A DNA stretch of 32,584 nucleotides, taken from contig JAIEQK010000069.1 in assembly GCA_019747795.1 (NCBI GenBank), positions 1 to 32,584 of the forward strand, read 5' to 3'. Shown here in pieces: positions 1-8,199 of this stretch. The stretch is from Gammaproteobacteria bacterium. Lineage in GTDB: Bacteria > Pseudomonadota > Gammaproteobacteria > Ga0077536. Position 1 is the stretch's first letter; each line of letters opens with the position of its first letter. The translations under genes were made by a program, and so were the position numbers. Under the pieces are notes generated by a model. The model was not told the DNA's origin. It saw only the letters and a program-made list of their open reading frames with translations, and did no database searches.

Positions 1-858
1 GTCGACTGGCGCGGCGGGCTGTCGCTGGCGGCGCTCGAACTCGAGCCGCGCATCGCCTGGGCGGACGGGATCCGCGCCCGCTGGCCGGCCGGTGAGCACG
101 CCGCGCACCTCGCGCTGGACACGTTTCTCGACGAGCGCGTGGGTGAGTACGCCGCGCGCCGCGATCGGCCGGCCATCACCGGGACGTCAGCACTGTCGCC
201 CTACCTGGCGGTGGGCGCGCTCAGCGCGCGCAGCGCCTGGCACGCAGCGGGGCAGGGCGGGCGCGCCGCCGCCGATGCCTGGCTGCGGCAACTCGTGTGG
301 CGCGAGTTCGCCTACCACCTGCTGTTCCATTTCCCGCACACGCCGACCGCGCCATTTCGTCCGGAGTGGTCGGCATTCCAGTGGTGCGAGGCGCCTGTGG
401 CCCTGGCGCGCTGGCAGCGCGGCGAGACCGGTATTCCGCTGGTGGACGCCGGCATGCGCGAACTGTGGGTCACGGGATACATGCACAATCGAGTGCGCAT
501 GGTGGTGGGGTCGCTGCTGTGCAAGCACCTCGGCGTGCACTGGCTGGAAGGCGCACGCTGGTTCTGGGACACCCTGGTCGACGCGGACCTGGCCAACAAC
601 ACACTCGGCTGGCAATGGACCGCCGGCTGCGGCGCGGACGCGGCGCCCTATTTCCGCATCTTCAACCCGGTGAGCCAGGGCGTGAAGTTCGACGCCGACG
701 GCGCCTACGTGCGCCACTGGCTGCCGGCGAGGGCGCACCTGCTGGACGCGGCGGTGCACGACCCCGCCGTGCCGGCGCCCGGCTACCCTGCGCCCATCGT
801 CGATCTCGCCGCGGGACGCGAGGCCGCCCTGGCGCGCTACGCAGACCTCAAGCGGTGA
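1..858 (+). CDS. phr: Deoxyribodipyrimidine photolyase, 3' part (5' end outside window)
   Basis: Frame 1 is open from the first base, so the gene is cut at its 5' end; the 285 codons seen are about the C-terminal 60% of a usual 450-480 aa photolyase. The visible part is the helical FAD-binding domain: a GEHAAHLALDTFL stretch, then GTSALSPYLAVGALSAR, the WVTGYMHNRVRM block, and the family signature NNTLGWQWTAGCGADAAPYF followed by RIFNPVSQG. These are hallmarks of the cryptochrome/photolyase family, which repairs UV-induced cyclobutane pyrimidine dimers using FADH- and blue light in the cytoplasm. The stop overlaps the GTG start of the next gene (GTGA), implying cotranscription. The N-terminal antenna domain cannot be seen. 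A CPD photolyase is most likely; a cryptochrome-like paralogue cannot be fully excluded. Confidence 0.93.
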   Translation, partial: VDWRGGLSLAALELEPRIAWADGIRARWPAGEHAAHLALDTFLDERVGEYAARRDRPAITGTSALSPYLAVGALSARSAWHAAGQGGRAAADAWLRQLVWREFAYHLLFHFPHTPTAPFRPEWSAFQWCEAPVALARWQRGETGIPLVDAGMRELWVTGYMHNRVRMVVGSLLCKHLGVHWLEGARWFWDTLVDADLANNTLGWQWTAGCGADAAPYFRIFNPVSQGVKFDADGAYVRHWLPARAHLLDAAVHDPAVPAPGYPAPIVDLAAGREAALARYADLKR

Positions 859-1298
859 GCGCGCCTCGCGCCGCGCTGCTGCTGTGCCTGCTGCTCGGCG
901 CCGAGGCTGGCGCTGACGAGCACGGCGCGCTGCGCATCGAGCGCGCCGATGGCGTGCAGGTGGTGTTCGAAGTCGAACTCGCGCGATCGCTCGCGGCGCG
1001 CCGCACGGGCCTGATGGGGCGCCAGGTGCTGCCCGCGCGCCACGGCATGCTGTTCGACTTCGCGCGACTCGGCACGGTCACGATGTGGATGAAGGACACG
1101 CCGCTGCCGCTCGACATGCTGTTCCTGGACGAGTCCGGACGGGTACTGTGGCTGTACGCCGATGCCGCGCCAGGTTCGCTCACGCTCATTTCCGCGCCGA
1201 TGCCGGCGCGTTACGTGCTCGAGATCAACGGTGGTGAGGCGCGGGGACTCGGTATCGCGGTGGGCGATGTGGTGCTCGGCGCGCCCCTGCGGCGCTGA
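855..1298 (+). CDS. DUF192 family exported protein
   Basis: This is a 147-aa protein. The start is the GTG overlapping the photolyase stop (GTGA), not the far-upstream ATG of the ORF track, because it puts a hydrophobic signal-peptide-like stretch (AALLLCLLLGAEAGA) at the N-terminus. The mature part has the DUF192 pattern: RRTGLMGRQVLP, HGMLFDF, MWMKDTPLPLDMLFLD, then RYVLEINGGEARGLGIAVGD. DUF192 proteins are small, probably periplasmic, beta-rich proteins without an established biochemical role. Translational coupling to phr is suggested by the 4-base overlap, but the functions look unrelated. The family assignment is secure; the function is unknown. Confidence 0.88.
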   Translation: MSAPRAALLLCLLLGAEAGADEHGALRIERADGVQVVFEVELARSLAARRTGLMGRQVLPARHGMLFDFARLGTVTMWMKDTPLPLDMLFLDESGRVLWLYADAAPGSLTLISAPMPARYVLEINGGEARGLGIAVGDVVLGAPLRR

Positions 1299-1440
1299 CA
1301 GGCTGATGAAAAACTACTGCGCTCGTCATTTTGCGTTCACGGCGGTGCTCGGAATCCTCACGTCGTCCGTATGCGCTACGGTTCCTCCGCGCCGGCGTGA
1401 ACGCAAACTGCCGTCGCTCGCGAGGTTTTTCTTCAGCCTG
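1299..1440. repeat. 142-bp MITE-like palindromic element filling a convergent intergenic gap
   Basis: The ends are CAGGCTGATGAAAAAC (1299-1314) and GTTTTTCTTCAGCCTG (1425-1440), inverted repeats matching at 15 of 16 positions. A second, inner inverted repeat TTTGCGTTCACGGCGG / CCGGCGTGAACGCAAA matches at 15 of 16, and the centre holds a CCGTA-N5-TACGG hairpin. The element begins right after the TGA stop of the DUF192 gene and ends next to the TAG stop (CTA on plus) of the IalB-like gene. No transposase ORF is inside and no clear target-site duplication is visible. It could be a non-autonomous transposon remnant, a dispersed intergenic repeat, or a structure serving as bidirectional terminator, since the end repeats carry T-runs. 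No second copy was found in this window. Confidence 0.6.
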
Positions 1441-1953
1441 CTAGCCGGTCTTGGCCATGAAGGCCTTGAACGCCGCGCCGAAGCCGTCCAGGGAAAGCGG
1501 TACCTTGATGGGCTTGCGCGCGCCGTCGTAGAAGGTGATTTCGAGCTGACGTCCCTGCGCGAGCTGCTGCGCGGTGCTGTCGCGTAGTTTCATCGCGGCG
1601 CGGCAGCCGTCCGGTTCACATCGCTCGATGGGAAAGGTGGCGGGCGTACCGGCGTCAATGCGTATGGTCACGCCCGGCGGCAGCGCGATGCCGAGCGGCA
1701 GGCTCAGCAGCACCGTCGGCTGGGTGTCCGGCGGCACGCGACCGACGCCGAACTGCAGCACGGGTTCGCCACCGGTCTTCAGAACCAGGTTCTGGAACAG
1801 GATGCACTCGGGCCGGCCGTCCTGGTCGGCGCAGCGCAGGGTCCAACTGCCGAACACGTCCTGACTGTCCTCCGCAAATGGCGCCGGCGGCGCGGCGAGC
1901 AGCACGAGGAGCAGCAGCAGGGACAGGTGGCGGTGCATCGGCGCGATACGCAT
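1441..1953 (-). CDS. IalB-like (invasion-associated locus B family) exported protein
   Basis: This is a 170-aa protein with an N-terminal signal peptide (HLSLLLLLVLLAAPPAPFA). The mature part has the IalB family layout: FGSWTLRC near the N-terminus, a PECILFQ segment, the SLPLGIALPPGVTIRID core, a second cysteine pair in ERCEPDGC, and a C-terminal PLSLDGFGAAFKAF. Members are small periplasmic or surface-exposed proteins, named after Bartonella ialB; outside pathogens their role is not defined. Starts at 1953 and 1938 (MHRHLS) are both possible and neither has a good Shine-Dalgarno. A TAGAGT -10-like box lies about 12 bp before 1953. The TrmO-like gene lies 24 bp upstream on the same strand. 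Confidence 0.83.
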   Translation of the reverse strand: MRIAPMHRHLSLLLLLVLLAAPPAPFAEDSQDVFGSWTLRCADQDGRPECILFQNLVLKTGGEPVLQFGVGRVPPDTQPTVLLSLPLGIALPPGVTIRIDAGTPATFPIERCEPDGCRAAMKLRDSTAQQLAQGRQLEITFYDGARKPIKVPLSLDGFGAAFKAFMAKTG

Positions 1954-1964
1954 GAGGATGGCGC

Positions 1965-1970
1965 ACTCTA
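1965..1970 (-). promoter_or_regulatory. -10-like box (TAGAGT) close to the IalB-like start
   Basis: Reading the minus strand, TAGAGT ends 11 bases before the ATG at 1953, so a transcript would start with a leader of only about 5 nt. No convincing -35 hexamer is seen. It is one of several such boxes close to starts in this window. Confidence 0.3.
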
Positions 1971-1977
1971 CCGCAGT

Positions 1978-2439
1978 TCACCCCCGCCCGGCAGCGCGCG
2001 CGCGCCACCACGCCGGCACGCGCGGGGCCTCGACCACGTCGTAATCGTCGTAGGGCTTCAGATCCAGCACCGGACTGCCGTGCCAGGCGTCCAGGCGCCG
2101 CACCGTGAGGCGTGCACCGTCCACCGCCAGCAGTTCCACCACCGCGAGCCCTATGCCGTTCGGATGGTTGCGCCCGCGCGCCGCGAACACACCCACCGGC
2201 GGTCGTTGCGGGTCGTGGCGCAAGTTCACGCGCAGATCCGGCGCTGGAGTGGCGCGATCCAACCCGAACAGCACGAACAGGTGCGAGTAGTCGCCGATGC
2301 CGACCAGGCCCTGGTCGTAGGGCGGGAACATCTCGATGGTGGAGATCATCTCCCTGCGTCGACGCGCCACTTCGTCATTGGGCACATCGGTCAGGATTCG
2401 GCCCAGCGGGCGCCAGTGGAAGCTCTGCTCGGGATGCAT
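1978..2439 (-). CDS. TrmO/TsaA-like SAM-dependent tRNA methyltransferase domain protein
   Basis: This is the downstream part of a long minus-strand ORF whose upstream portion is only a shadow of the HDOD gene. I place the start at the ATG at 2439 (MHPEQSFHWRPLGRIL), which matches the usual N-terminus of the family (PIGxI). The 153-aa product contains GIGDYSHLFVLFGLD, GVFAARGRNHPNGIGLAVVEL and DAWHGSPVLDLKPYDDYD, corresponding to the GLxxFSH, GVFATRSPxRPNPIGLS and DxxxGTPVLDIKPY motifs of TrmO (YaeB, UPF0066), which methylates N6-threonylcarbamoyl-A37 in some tRNAs using SAM. It lacks the C-terminal extension of E. coli TrmO, like short archaeal forms. The RPNPIG core is altered to HPNGIG, so exact activity is uncertain. 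Confidence 0.75.
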   Translation of the reverse strand: MHPEQSFHWRPLGRILTDVPNDEVARRRREMISTIEMFPPYDQGLVGIGDYSHLFVLFGLDRATPAPDLRVNLRHDPQRPPVGVFAARGRNHPNGIGLAVVELLAVDGARLTVRRLDAWHGSPVLDLKPYDDYDVVEAPRVPAWWRARAAGRG

Positions 2440-2531
2440 GTCGCGTCGTCCGTCGTCGAGGTAAAGGCGCCGCGGCACCAGGCCGATAAGGCGGTCACGG
2501 CCGAGGATGCGGCCGTTGACCACGCACACTG

Positions 2532-2537
2532 TATAAG
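2532..2537 (+). promoter_or_regulatory. -10-like box (TATAAG) upstream of the HDOD gene
   Basis: TATAAG lies 43 bp before the preferred ATG at 2581 and 13 bp before the alternative ATG at 2551. A TTGACC at 2516-2521 is too close (10-bp spacer) to be its -35 partner. Transcription from here would give about a 37-nt leader to 2581 and would contain the AGGA Shine-Dalgarno. Confidence 0.3.
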
Positions 2538-2580
2538 ACCGCGACGACGCATGCTGCCCGCCCGCAACCAGGAATCGGTG

Positions 2581-3795
2581 ATGCCCGGACGGCTGCGGCC
2601 GTTCGCGCCCTTCGCGCGGCTGCCGGCCGACCAACTGATCCTGGCCGCAGGACGCACGTTGCTGAAGCGCTTCCGCGACGGCGATGTGCTGCTCCCGCGT
2701 GGCAGCCGCGACGCGGCCGACTTCTTCCTGCTCGAGGGGCGCGTCAGCCTGCTCGACGCGGACGGCAACTCGCGCCTGATCGCGAGCGGCACGCCGGAGG
2801 CCGCCAACCCGCTCTCGCCGCTGCGACCCTCGCTGTTCGAGGTGCGCGCGCTCGGTCCGGTGGCCTGCGCCAAGGTGGCGCGCGACGACATCGAGGTCCT
2901 GCGCGGCGTGGCTCTGCGACTGTCCAACGCGCCACCGAGCGCGGCGCCGGAGCCCGACGCGACCATCGGTCTGTTCGATTCGCTCGAAGCGGACATCGCC
3001 GCCGAGCGGCTCAAGCTCCCCAGCCTGCCCGATCATGCGCTGCGCGTGCGCGCCGCGATCGCCGACGCCAACTGCGACGCGCGACGCATCGCCGACCTGC
3101 TCGCGGCAGACCCGGCGGTGGCCGCCAAGATTCTCAAGATTGCCAACAGTCCGCTGTGCCGAGGCGCGACCGCGGTGAATTCCCTGCGTGAAGCGGTCAA
3201 TCGCATCGGGCTCTTCACGGTCGGCGAACTGGTGGTGTGCTTTTCGCTCAAGGATCTGTTCAAGACCAGCGCGCCCGGGCTGCGCGAGCGTTTCGGCGAA
3301 CTCGTCATCGAGGCCGTGCGGGTCGGTGCCGCGGCGAACGTGGTCGCGGCGCGCGTGCGCGGCGTCGGCGGGGAACAGGCGCTGGTCGCCGGCTTGCTCA
3401 GCAATATCGGCGACTACGTGGTGCTGGAGCGCCTCGCCAGTCAGCCGTCGCTGCTCGCCGATGCGTCGCGCCTGGAACGCGCGCTGGCGCAGCACGGTCC
3501 GCGCATCGGGGCGCTCGTGTGCCGGCACTGGCAGCTTGGCGACGACGTCGTGGAGGCGGTGGCCCGCGCGCACGACTGGGGTCATCAGGCCGACGGCGCG
3601 CCCTCCCTCGCAGAGGTGGTGCTGTGCGCGCGCTACCACGCGCTGCTCAGCCTGCAGAAGACGGCGCAGCTGGTGAAGTCGGCCGAGATTCCCGCGCTGC
3701 GGGTGCTGGGGGAGACACTCACGCCCCAGGTGAGCGTGGAAATCATTCGCGAGTCGCGCGCGCGGGTCGAGGCGCTGCAACAGGCACTCGGCTGA
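2581..3795 (+). CDS. cNMP-binding-like plus HDOD domain regulatory protein
   Basis: The true gene is the 3' part of the 622-aa ORF. The ATG at 2581 (MPGRLRPF) has an AGGA seven bases upstream; an ATG at 2551 is the alternative. Residues of roughly 15-105 resemble a cyclic-nucleotide-binding fold (LKRFRDGDVLLPRGSRDAADFFLLEGRVSLLD, then VRALGPVACAKV), without the obvious phosphate-binding cassette needed for confident ligand binding. Roughly residues 135-330 are an HDOD domain (LPSLPDHALRVRAAIAD, LLAADPAVAAKILKIANSPL, LREAVNRIGL, LVAGLLSNIGDYVVLERL). HDOD proteins are non-catalytic relatives of HD phosphohydrolases used in bacterial signalling. There is no GGDEF, EAL or kinase domain. It sits alone between the divergent TrmO-like gene and lhr. 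Confidence 0.82.
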   Translation: MPGRLRPFAPFARLPADQLILAAGRTLLKRFRDGDVLLPRGSRDAADFFLLEGRVSLLDADGNSRLIASGTPEAANPLSPLRPSLFEVRALGPVACAKVARDDIEVLRGVALRLSNAPPSAAPEPDATIGLFDSLEADIAAERLKLPSLPDHALRVRAAIADANCDARRIADLLAADPAVAAKILKIANSPLCRGATAVNSLREAVNRIGLFTVGELVVCFSLKDLFKTSAPGLRERFGELVIEAVRVGAAANVVAARVRGVGGEQALVAGLLSNIGDYVVLERLASQPSLLADASRLERALAQHGPRIGALVCRHWQLGDDVVEAVARAHDWGHQADGAPSLAEVVLCARYHALLSLQKTAQLVKSAEIPALRVLGETLTPQVSVEIIRESRARVEALQQALG

Positions 3796-3838
3796 GTATC
3801 ACCGGCGGTCGCGCATGGCCGCCCGCCCGCGAAAGCGC

Positions 3839-3844
3839 TACCCT
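3839..3844 (+). promoter_or_regulatory. -10-like box (TACCCT) immediately before lhr
   Basis: TACCCT ends six bases before ATG 3851; with standard geometry, transcription would start at or next to that ATG, giving a leaderless mRNA. No -35 is evident. If real, it favours the 3851 start over 3815. Confidence 0.25.
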
Positions 3845-3850
3845 CGGCGC

Positions 3851-6800
3851 ATGCTCCCCGAGTTCTTCGATCCCGCGGTCGCGCGCTGGTTCACGGCGAC
3901 ATTCCCGGCCGCCACGCGCTGCCAGCTGCGCGCCTGGGCCGCGCTTGCCGACGGTCGCCACACCCTGGTCGCGGCGCCCACCGGCTCGGGCAAGACGCTC
4001 GCCGCCTTCCTGGTCGCGCTGAACACGCTCGCCGAGTCCGCGCGGCGCGGCGCGCTGGCGCAGGAGACGGCAATCCTCTACGTCTCGCCGCTGAAGGCGC
4101 TCGGCAACGACATCCAGCGCAACCTCGAGCAGCCCCTCGCCGCCATCCAGGCCCTGCTCGCCGAGGACCTGGGCGAGGCGCCGGCCATCACCACCGCGGT
4201 GCGCAGCGGCGACACCTCCCCATCCGCGCGCCAGCTGATGCGCAAGCGCCCGCCGCACATCCTGGTCACCACGCCCGAATCGCTCTACATCCTGCTGACC
4301 AGCGAGCGTGGTCGCGAGACCCTGCGCACGGTGCGCACGGTGATCATCGACGAGATTCACGCCGTGGTCGGCAACAAGCGCGGCGCGCACCTCGCCTTGA
4401 GCCTCGCGCGGTTGGACGCCTGCGCCGCGAACCCGCCCCAGCGCATCGGCCTGTCCGCCACCCAGCGGCCCATCGAACGGGTGGCCGAGTTCCTGACCGG
4501 CGGACAGGCGCCGTGCGCGATCGTCGACGAGGGTCACGCGCGGGCGCGGGACCTTGCCATCGAGATGCCGCCTTCACCGCTGGAAACGGTGGTGTCCGCC
4601 GAGGTCTCGGCCGAGATTCGCGCGCGCATGGTCGAACTCATCGAGGCCCATCGCAGCACGCTGGTGTTCGTCAACACGCGACGCATGGCCGAGCGTCTCG
4701 CGCGCGCGCTCGCCGACGAACTCGGCGACGGCGCGGTGTGCGCGCACCACGGCAGCATGGCACGCGAGCGGCGCCTGGACGCTGAAACACGCTTGAAGCG
4801 CGGCGAACTGAAGGCCCTGGTGGCGACCGCCTCGCTCGAACTCGGCATCGACGTCGGCGACATCGACCTCGTGTGCCAGCTCGGCACCACGCGCACGCTG
4901 GCGATGATGCTGCAGCGTGTGGGACGCGCCGGCCACGCGGTCGATGGTGTGGCGCGCGGCCGCCTGTTCCCACAGACCCGCGACGAACTGGTGGAGTCCA
5001 TCGCGCAGCTCGACATGGTGAGCCGCGACGAACTCGACAGCGTCGAGATCCCGCCCGGTCCGCGTGACGTGCTGGCGCAGCAGATCGTCGCCGAGGTCGC
5101 GATGGGCGAGCGCGGCTGCGACGAGCTCTACGGCCTGTGCCGGCGCGCCTGGCCCTACCGCGCGCTGGCGCGCGAGGCCTTCGACGGCATCCTGCGCATG
5201 CTGGCCGAAGGCTTCAGCCTGGCCCACGGCCGGCGTTCCGCCTACCTGCATCTCGACGAGGTCAACGGGCGGGTCAGCGCGCGGCGCGGCGCACGCCTGA
5301 CCGCCGTGACCTGCGGCGGCGCGATCCCCGACAACGCCGACTACGACGTCATCGCCGAGCCCCAGGGCGAACTGGTCGGCACGGTGAACGAGGACTTCGC
5401 CATCGAGAGCCTGCCGGGCAACATCTTCCAGCTCGGCAACACCGCGTGGCGCGTGCTGCGCGTCGAGCCCTCGGGGCTGCGCGTCGAGGACGCCGCCGGG
5501 CAACCGCCCAACATGCCCTTCTGGCTGGGCGAGGCGCCGGCACGCAGCGCGGAGTTCTCCTCCGCCGTGGCGCGGCTGCGGCAGCGCGCGGCGGACGCCA
5601 TCGACGCTGGCGCACGCGATCCCGCGGGCCTCGCTGTCGAACTCGCCACCATTCCCGGCGTGGGCGCAGTCGCCGCGCGCCAGGCCGCCGAGTACCTGCT
5701 CACCGGTTACCTGGCGCTCGGCGCGATGCCGACCCAGGACACGCTCGTGATGGAGCGCTTCTTCGACGAGTCGGGCGGCATGCAACTCGTCATCCATTCG
5801 CCTTTCGGCAGCCGGCTCAACAAGGCCTGGGGACTCGCGCTGCGCAAACGCTTCTGCCGCACCTTCAATTTCGAACTGCAGGCGGCGGCGGTGGAAGACG
5901 CCATCGTGCTGTCGCTGGGCGCGGTGCACAGCTTCGATCTCGCCGAGGTGTGGCGCTACCTGCACCCGACCAGCGTGCGCGACGTGCTGGTGCAGGCGGT
6001 GCTGACCGCGCCAATGTTCACCGTACGCTGGCGCTGGGTGGCGGGCTGCGCGCTCGCCATCGAGCGCTTTCGCGCGGGGCGCAAGACGCCGCCGCGCCTG
6101 CTGCGCATGAACGCCGAGGATCTCGCCGCGGTCGTGTTCCCGGACCAGCTCGCGTGCGCGGAGAACCTGGCCGGCCGCCGCGAGGTCCCCGATCACCCGC
6201 TGGTCAACCAGGCGCTGGACGACTGCCTGTTCGAGGCGATGGACATCGCCGCGCTCGAGCAATTGCTGGACGACGTCCACGCCGGACGCAAGCGACTGGT
6301 GGCGCGCGATCTGACCGAGCCATCGCCCTTCGCGCTGCAGGTGCTGAACGCCAACCCCTACGCGTTCCTCGACGACGCGCCGCTGGAAGAGCGGCGCACC
6401 CAGGCGGTGAGCAGCCGGCGCTGGTTGGACGCGGGCAGCGCACGGGATCTCGCCGCGCTCGATCCGGCCGCCATCGAACGGGTGCGGGACGAAGTGTGGC
6501 CACGCGCGCGCGGCCTGGACGAACTGCACGACGCCGTGCTGCTGCTCGGGCTCGTGAGCGACGCTGAACTCGCGAGCTGCGCCGAGCCGGACGCGGTGCC
6601 GCGCCTGCGCGCCTGGCTGGACACGCTGTACGAACAGGGCCGCGTGCTGCGCGTGCGTGGCGCGCGGGCGACGTGGTGCGCGACCGAGAGGCAGCACGAA
6701 GCGCGCGCGCTGCTGGCGAGTGATGCCCTCAGCGGCAGCGCCGCCGCCGAGGCTTTTCGCGCGCCGCCGACGCCACCGCGCGAGGTTGCGCTCGCCGCCC

Positions 6801-8185
6801 TGGTGCGCAGCCGCCTGGAGCTCTGCGGGCCGGTCACGCTGGAGACGCTCGCCGAACATGTACCCGCGACGCCGCGCGAGATCGAGCACGCGCTGCTCGG
6901 TCTCGAACAGGCCGGCATTGCGCTGCGCGGCCAGTTCACGCCGGGCGAGACCGGTCGCGAATGGTGCGATCGGCGTCTGCTCGCGCGCATCCATCGGCTC
7001 ACGCTCAACCGTCTGCGCCAGGAGATCGAGCCGGTCCCGAGCGGCGCCTTCCTGCGCTTCCTCGCCGACTGGCAGCATGTCGCGCAGGACGCCCGCGTCG
7101 AAGGCGCCGGCGGCCTCGGCGCGGTGCTCGCCCAGTTGTCGGGCTTCGAAGCCCCGGCCAGTGCCTGGGAGAGCGACCTCCTGCCGGCGCGGGTGCGAGG
7201 CTACGACGGCCGCTGGCTGGACGATGCGCTGCGCGCCGGGCGCGTGGTGTGGCTACGCCTGAGTCCCAAGCGCAGCGCGGCGCCGCGTCTCGCCGGCACG
7301 CTGCGCTCGACGCCCGTCAGCCTCGTTCTGCGCAGCGAGTTGCCTGCGTGGCTGGCGCTGGCCGGGCAGGACGAGGCGCCGCCGCTCAGCGCGGCGGCGC
7401 GCCAGGTGCTGGCCCACATCGAGAGCCGCGGCGCGGCCTTCTTCGACGACATCGTCGCTGCCGGTGGGCTGTTGCGCAGCCAGGTGGAGAATGCCCTGGA
7501 CGAACTCGCCGCCGCGGGGCTCGTGACCTGCGACAGCTTCACCGGGCTGCGCGCGCTCACCACGCCGGTCGCCAAGCGCAATCCGCTTGGTCGCCGCGCG
7601 CGACGCACGACCTTGCCCGGCATCGAGGATGCGGGGCGCTGGGATCGGGTGCCGCGTCCGGCGAGCGTGGACGAGTCCGCGCTCGACGAGGCCAACATCG
7701 AGGTGCTGGCGCGTGCGCTGCTGCGTCGCTATGGCGTGGTGTTCCGCCGCGTACTCGAGCGCGAAGGCGGCGCGCCGCCCTGGCGCCTGCTGGTGCGAGT
7801 GCTGCGCCGACTGGAAGCGGCGGGCGAGGTCCGTGGTGGACGCTTCGTCGCCGGTGCCACGGGCGAGCAGTTCGCGCTGCCGGAAGCGGTCGGCGCGTTG
7901 CGCGAGTGCGCCCGGCGTGAAGCCGTCGCCGCGCCGCTGCGTCTGAGCCTCGCCGATCCGCTCAACCTCACCGGCGGCGTCCTGCCAGGAGAGCGGCTGG
8001 CGGCGCTGCCCGGCGGGCATTTCGCGCTGCTGCACGGCGAAGCCGTGGCGGTGAAGCAGGGCGCGGAGGTGCGGCTCCTGCGCGAACTGGATGCGGCCGC
8101 CGCGCTGCGCGTCCGCACCGCGCTCATCGGTGGGCTGGGCGGCTCGAGCGCCGGCCTCGGTCCGCGACGCCGGCGTCTGCGCTGA
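3851..8185 (+). CDS. lhr: Lhr-type large DEAD/DEAH ATP-dependent helicase
   Basis: A protein of 1444 aa from the ATG at 3851 (MLPEFFDPAVARWF); the ORF track starts 12 codons earlier at 3815. Neither start has a Shine-Dalgarno, but the family usually begins close to this motif. It shows Walker A APTGSGKT, YVSPLKALGNDIQRNL, VTTPESLY, the DEIH box in VIIDEIHAVVGNKRG, LSATQRP, HHGSMARERR, ASLELGIDVGDIDLV and QRVGRAGH: a complete superfamily 2 motor. It continues through the winged-helix/beta-barrel Lhr core into about 600 further residues, as in the long Lhr of E. coli and Mycobacterium. Lhr is a 3'-5' helicase/translocase linked to DNA repair. It lies 55 bp after the HDOD gene and just before glycerate kinase. 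The reading frame looks intact. Confidence 0.95.
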   Translation: MLPEFFDPAVARWFTATFPAATRCQLRAWAALADGRHTLVAAPTGSGKTLAAFLVALNTLAESARRGALAQETAILYVSPLKALGNDIQRNLEQPLAAIQALLAEDLGEAPAITTAVRSGDTSPSARQLMRKRPPHILVTTPESLYILLTSERGRETLRTVRTVIIDEIHAVVGNKRGAHLALSLARLDACAANPPQRIGLSATQRPIERVAEFLTGGQAPCAIVDEGHARARDLAIEMPPSPLETVVSAEVSAEIRARMVELIEAHRSTLVFVNTRRMAERLARALADELGDGAVCAHHGSMARERRLDAETRLKRGELKALVATASLELGIDVGDIDLVCQLGTTRTLAMMLQRVGRAGHAVDGVARGRLFPQTRDELVESIAQLDMVSRDELDSVEIPPGPRDVLAQQIVAEVAMGERGCDELYGLCRRAWPYRALAREAFDGILRMLAEGFSLAHGRRSAYLHLDEVNGRVSARRGARLTAVTCGGAIPDNADYDVIAEPQGELVGTVNEDFAIESLPGNIFQLGNTAWRVLRVEPSGLRVEDAAGQPPNMPFWLGEAPARSAEFSSAVARLRQRAADAIDAGARDPAGLAVELATIPGVGAVAARQAAEYLLTGYLALGAMPTQDTLVMERFFDESGGMQLVIHSPFGSRLNKAWGLALRKRFCRTFNFELQAAAVEDAIVLSLGAVHSFDLAEVWRYLHPTSVRDVLVQAVLTAPMFTVRWRWVAGCALAIERFRAGRKTPPRLLRMNAEDLAAVVFPDQLACAENLAGRREVPDHPLVNQALDDCLFEAMDIAALEQLLDDVHAGRKRLVARDLTEPSPFALQVLNANPYAFLDDAPLEERRTQAVSSRRWLDAGSARDLAALDPAAIERVRDEVWPRARGLDELHDAVLLLGLVSDAELASCAEPDAVPRLRAWLDTLYEQGRVLRVRGARATWCATERQHEARALLASDALSGSAAAEAFRAPPTPPREVALAALVRSRLELCGPVTLETLAEHVPATPREIEHALLGLEQAGIALRGQFTPGETGREWCDRRLLARIHRLTLNRLRQEIEPVPSGAFLRFLADWQHVAQDARVEGAGGLGAVLAQLSGFEAPASAWESDLLPARVRGYDGRWLDDALRAGRVVWLRLSPKRSAAPRLAGTLRSTPVSLVLRSELPAWLALAGQDEAPPLSAAARQVLAHIESRGAAFFDDIVAAGGLLRSQVENALDELAAAGLVTCDSFTGLRALTTPVAKRNPLGRRARRTTLPGIEDAGRWDRVPRPASVDESALDEANIEVLARALLRRYGVVFRRVLEREGGAPPWRLLVRVLRRLEAAGEVRGGRFVAGATGEQFALPEAVGALRECARREAVAAPLRLSLADPLNLTGGVLPGERLAALPGGHFALLHGEAVAVKQGAEVRLLRELDAAAALRVRTALIGGLGGSSAGLGPRRRRLR

Positions 8186-8199
8186 GCGCGCAGTCCGGC

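Noticed and set aside
2516-2537. TTGACC and TATAAG as a paired -35/-10 promoter
   Set aside because: The spacer is only 10 bp, far from the 16-18 bp required; kept only as a possible -10.
2440-3780. N-terminal two thirds of the 600-aa minus ORF 1978-3780
   Set aside because: Only the last ~153 residues match a protein family; the rest is a shadow of the HDOD gene on the other strand.
4574-7078. 834-aa minus-strand ORF opposite lhr
   Set aside because: It is His/Arg/Ala/Gln-rich with no recognisable domain and lies wholly antisense to a clear helicase gene; long shadow ORFs are expected in GC-rich DNA.
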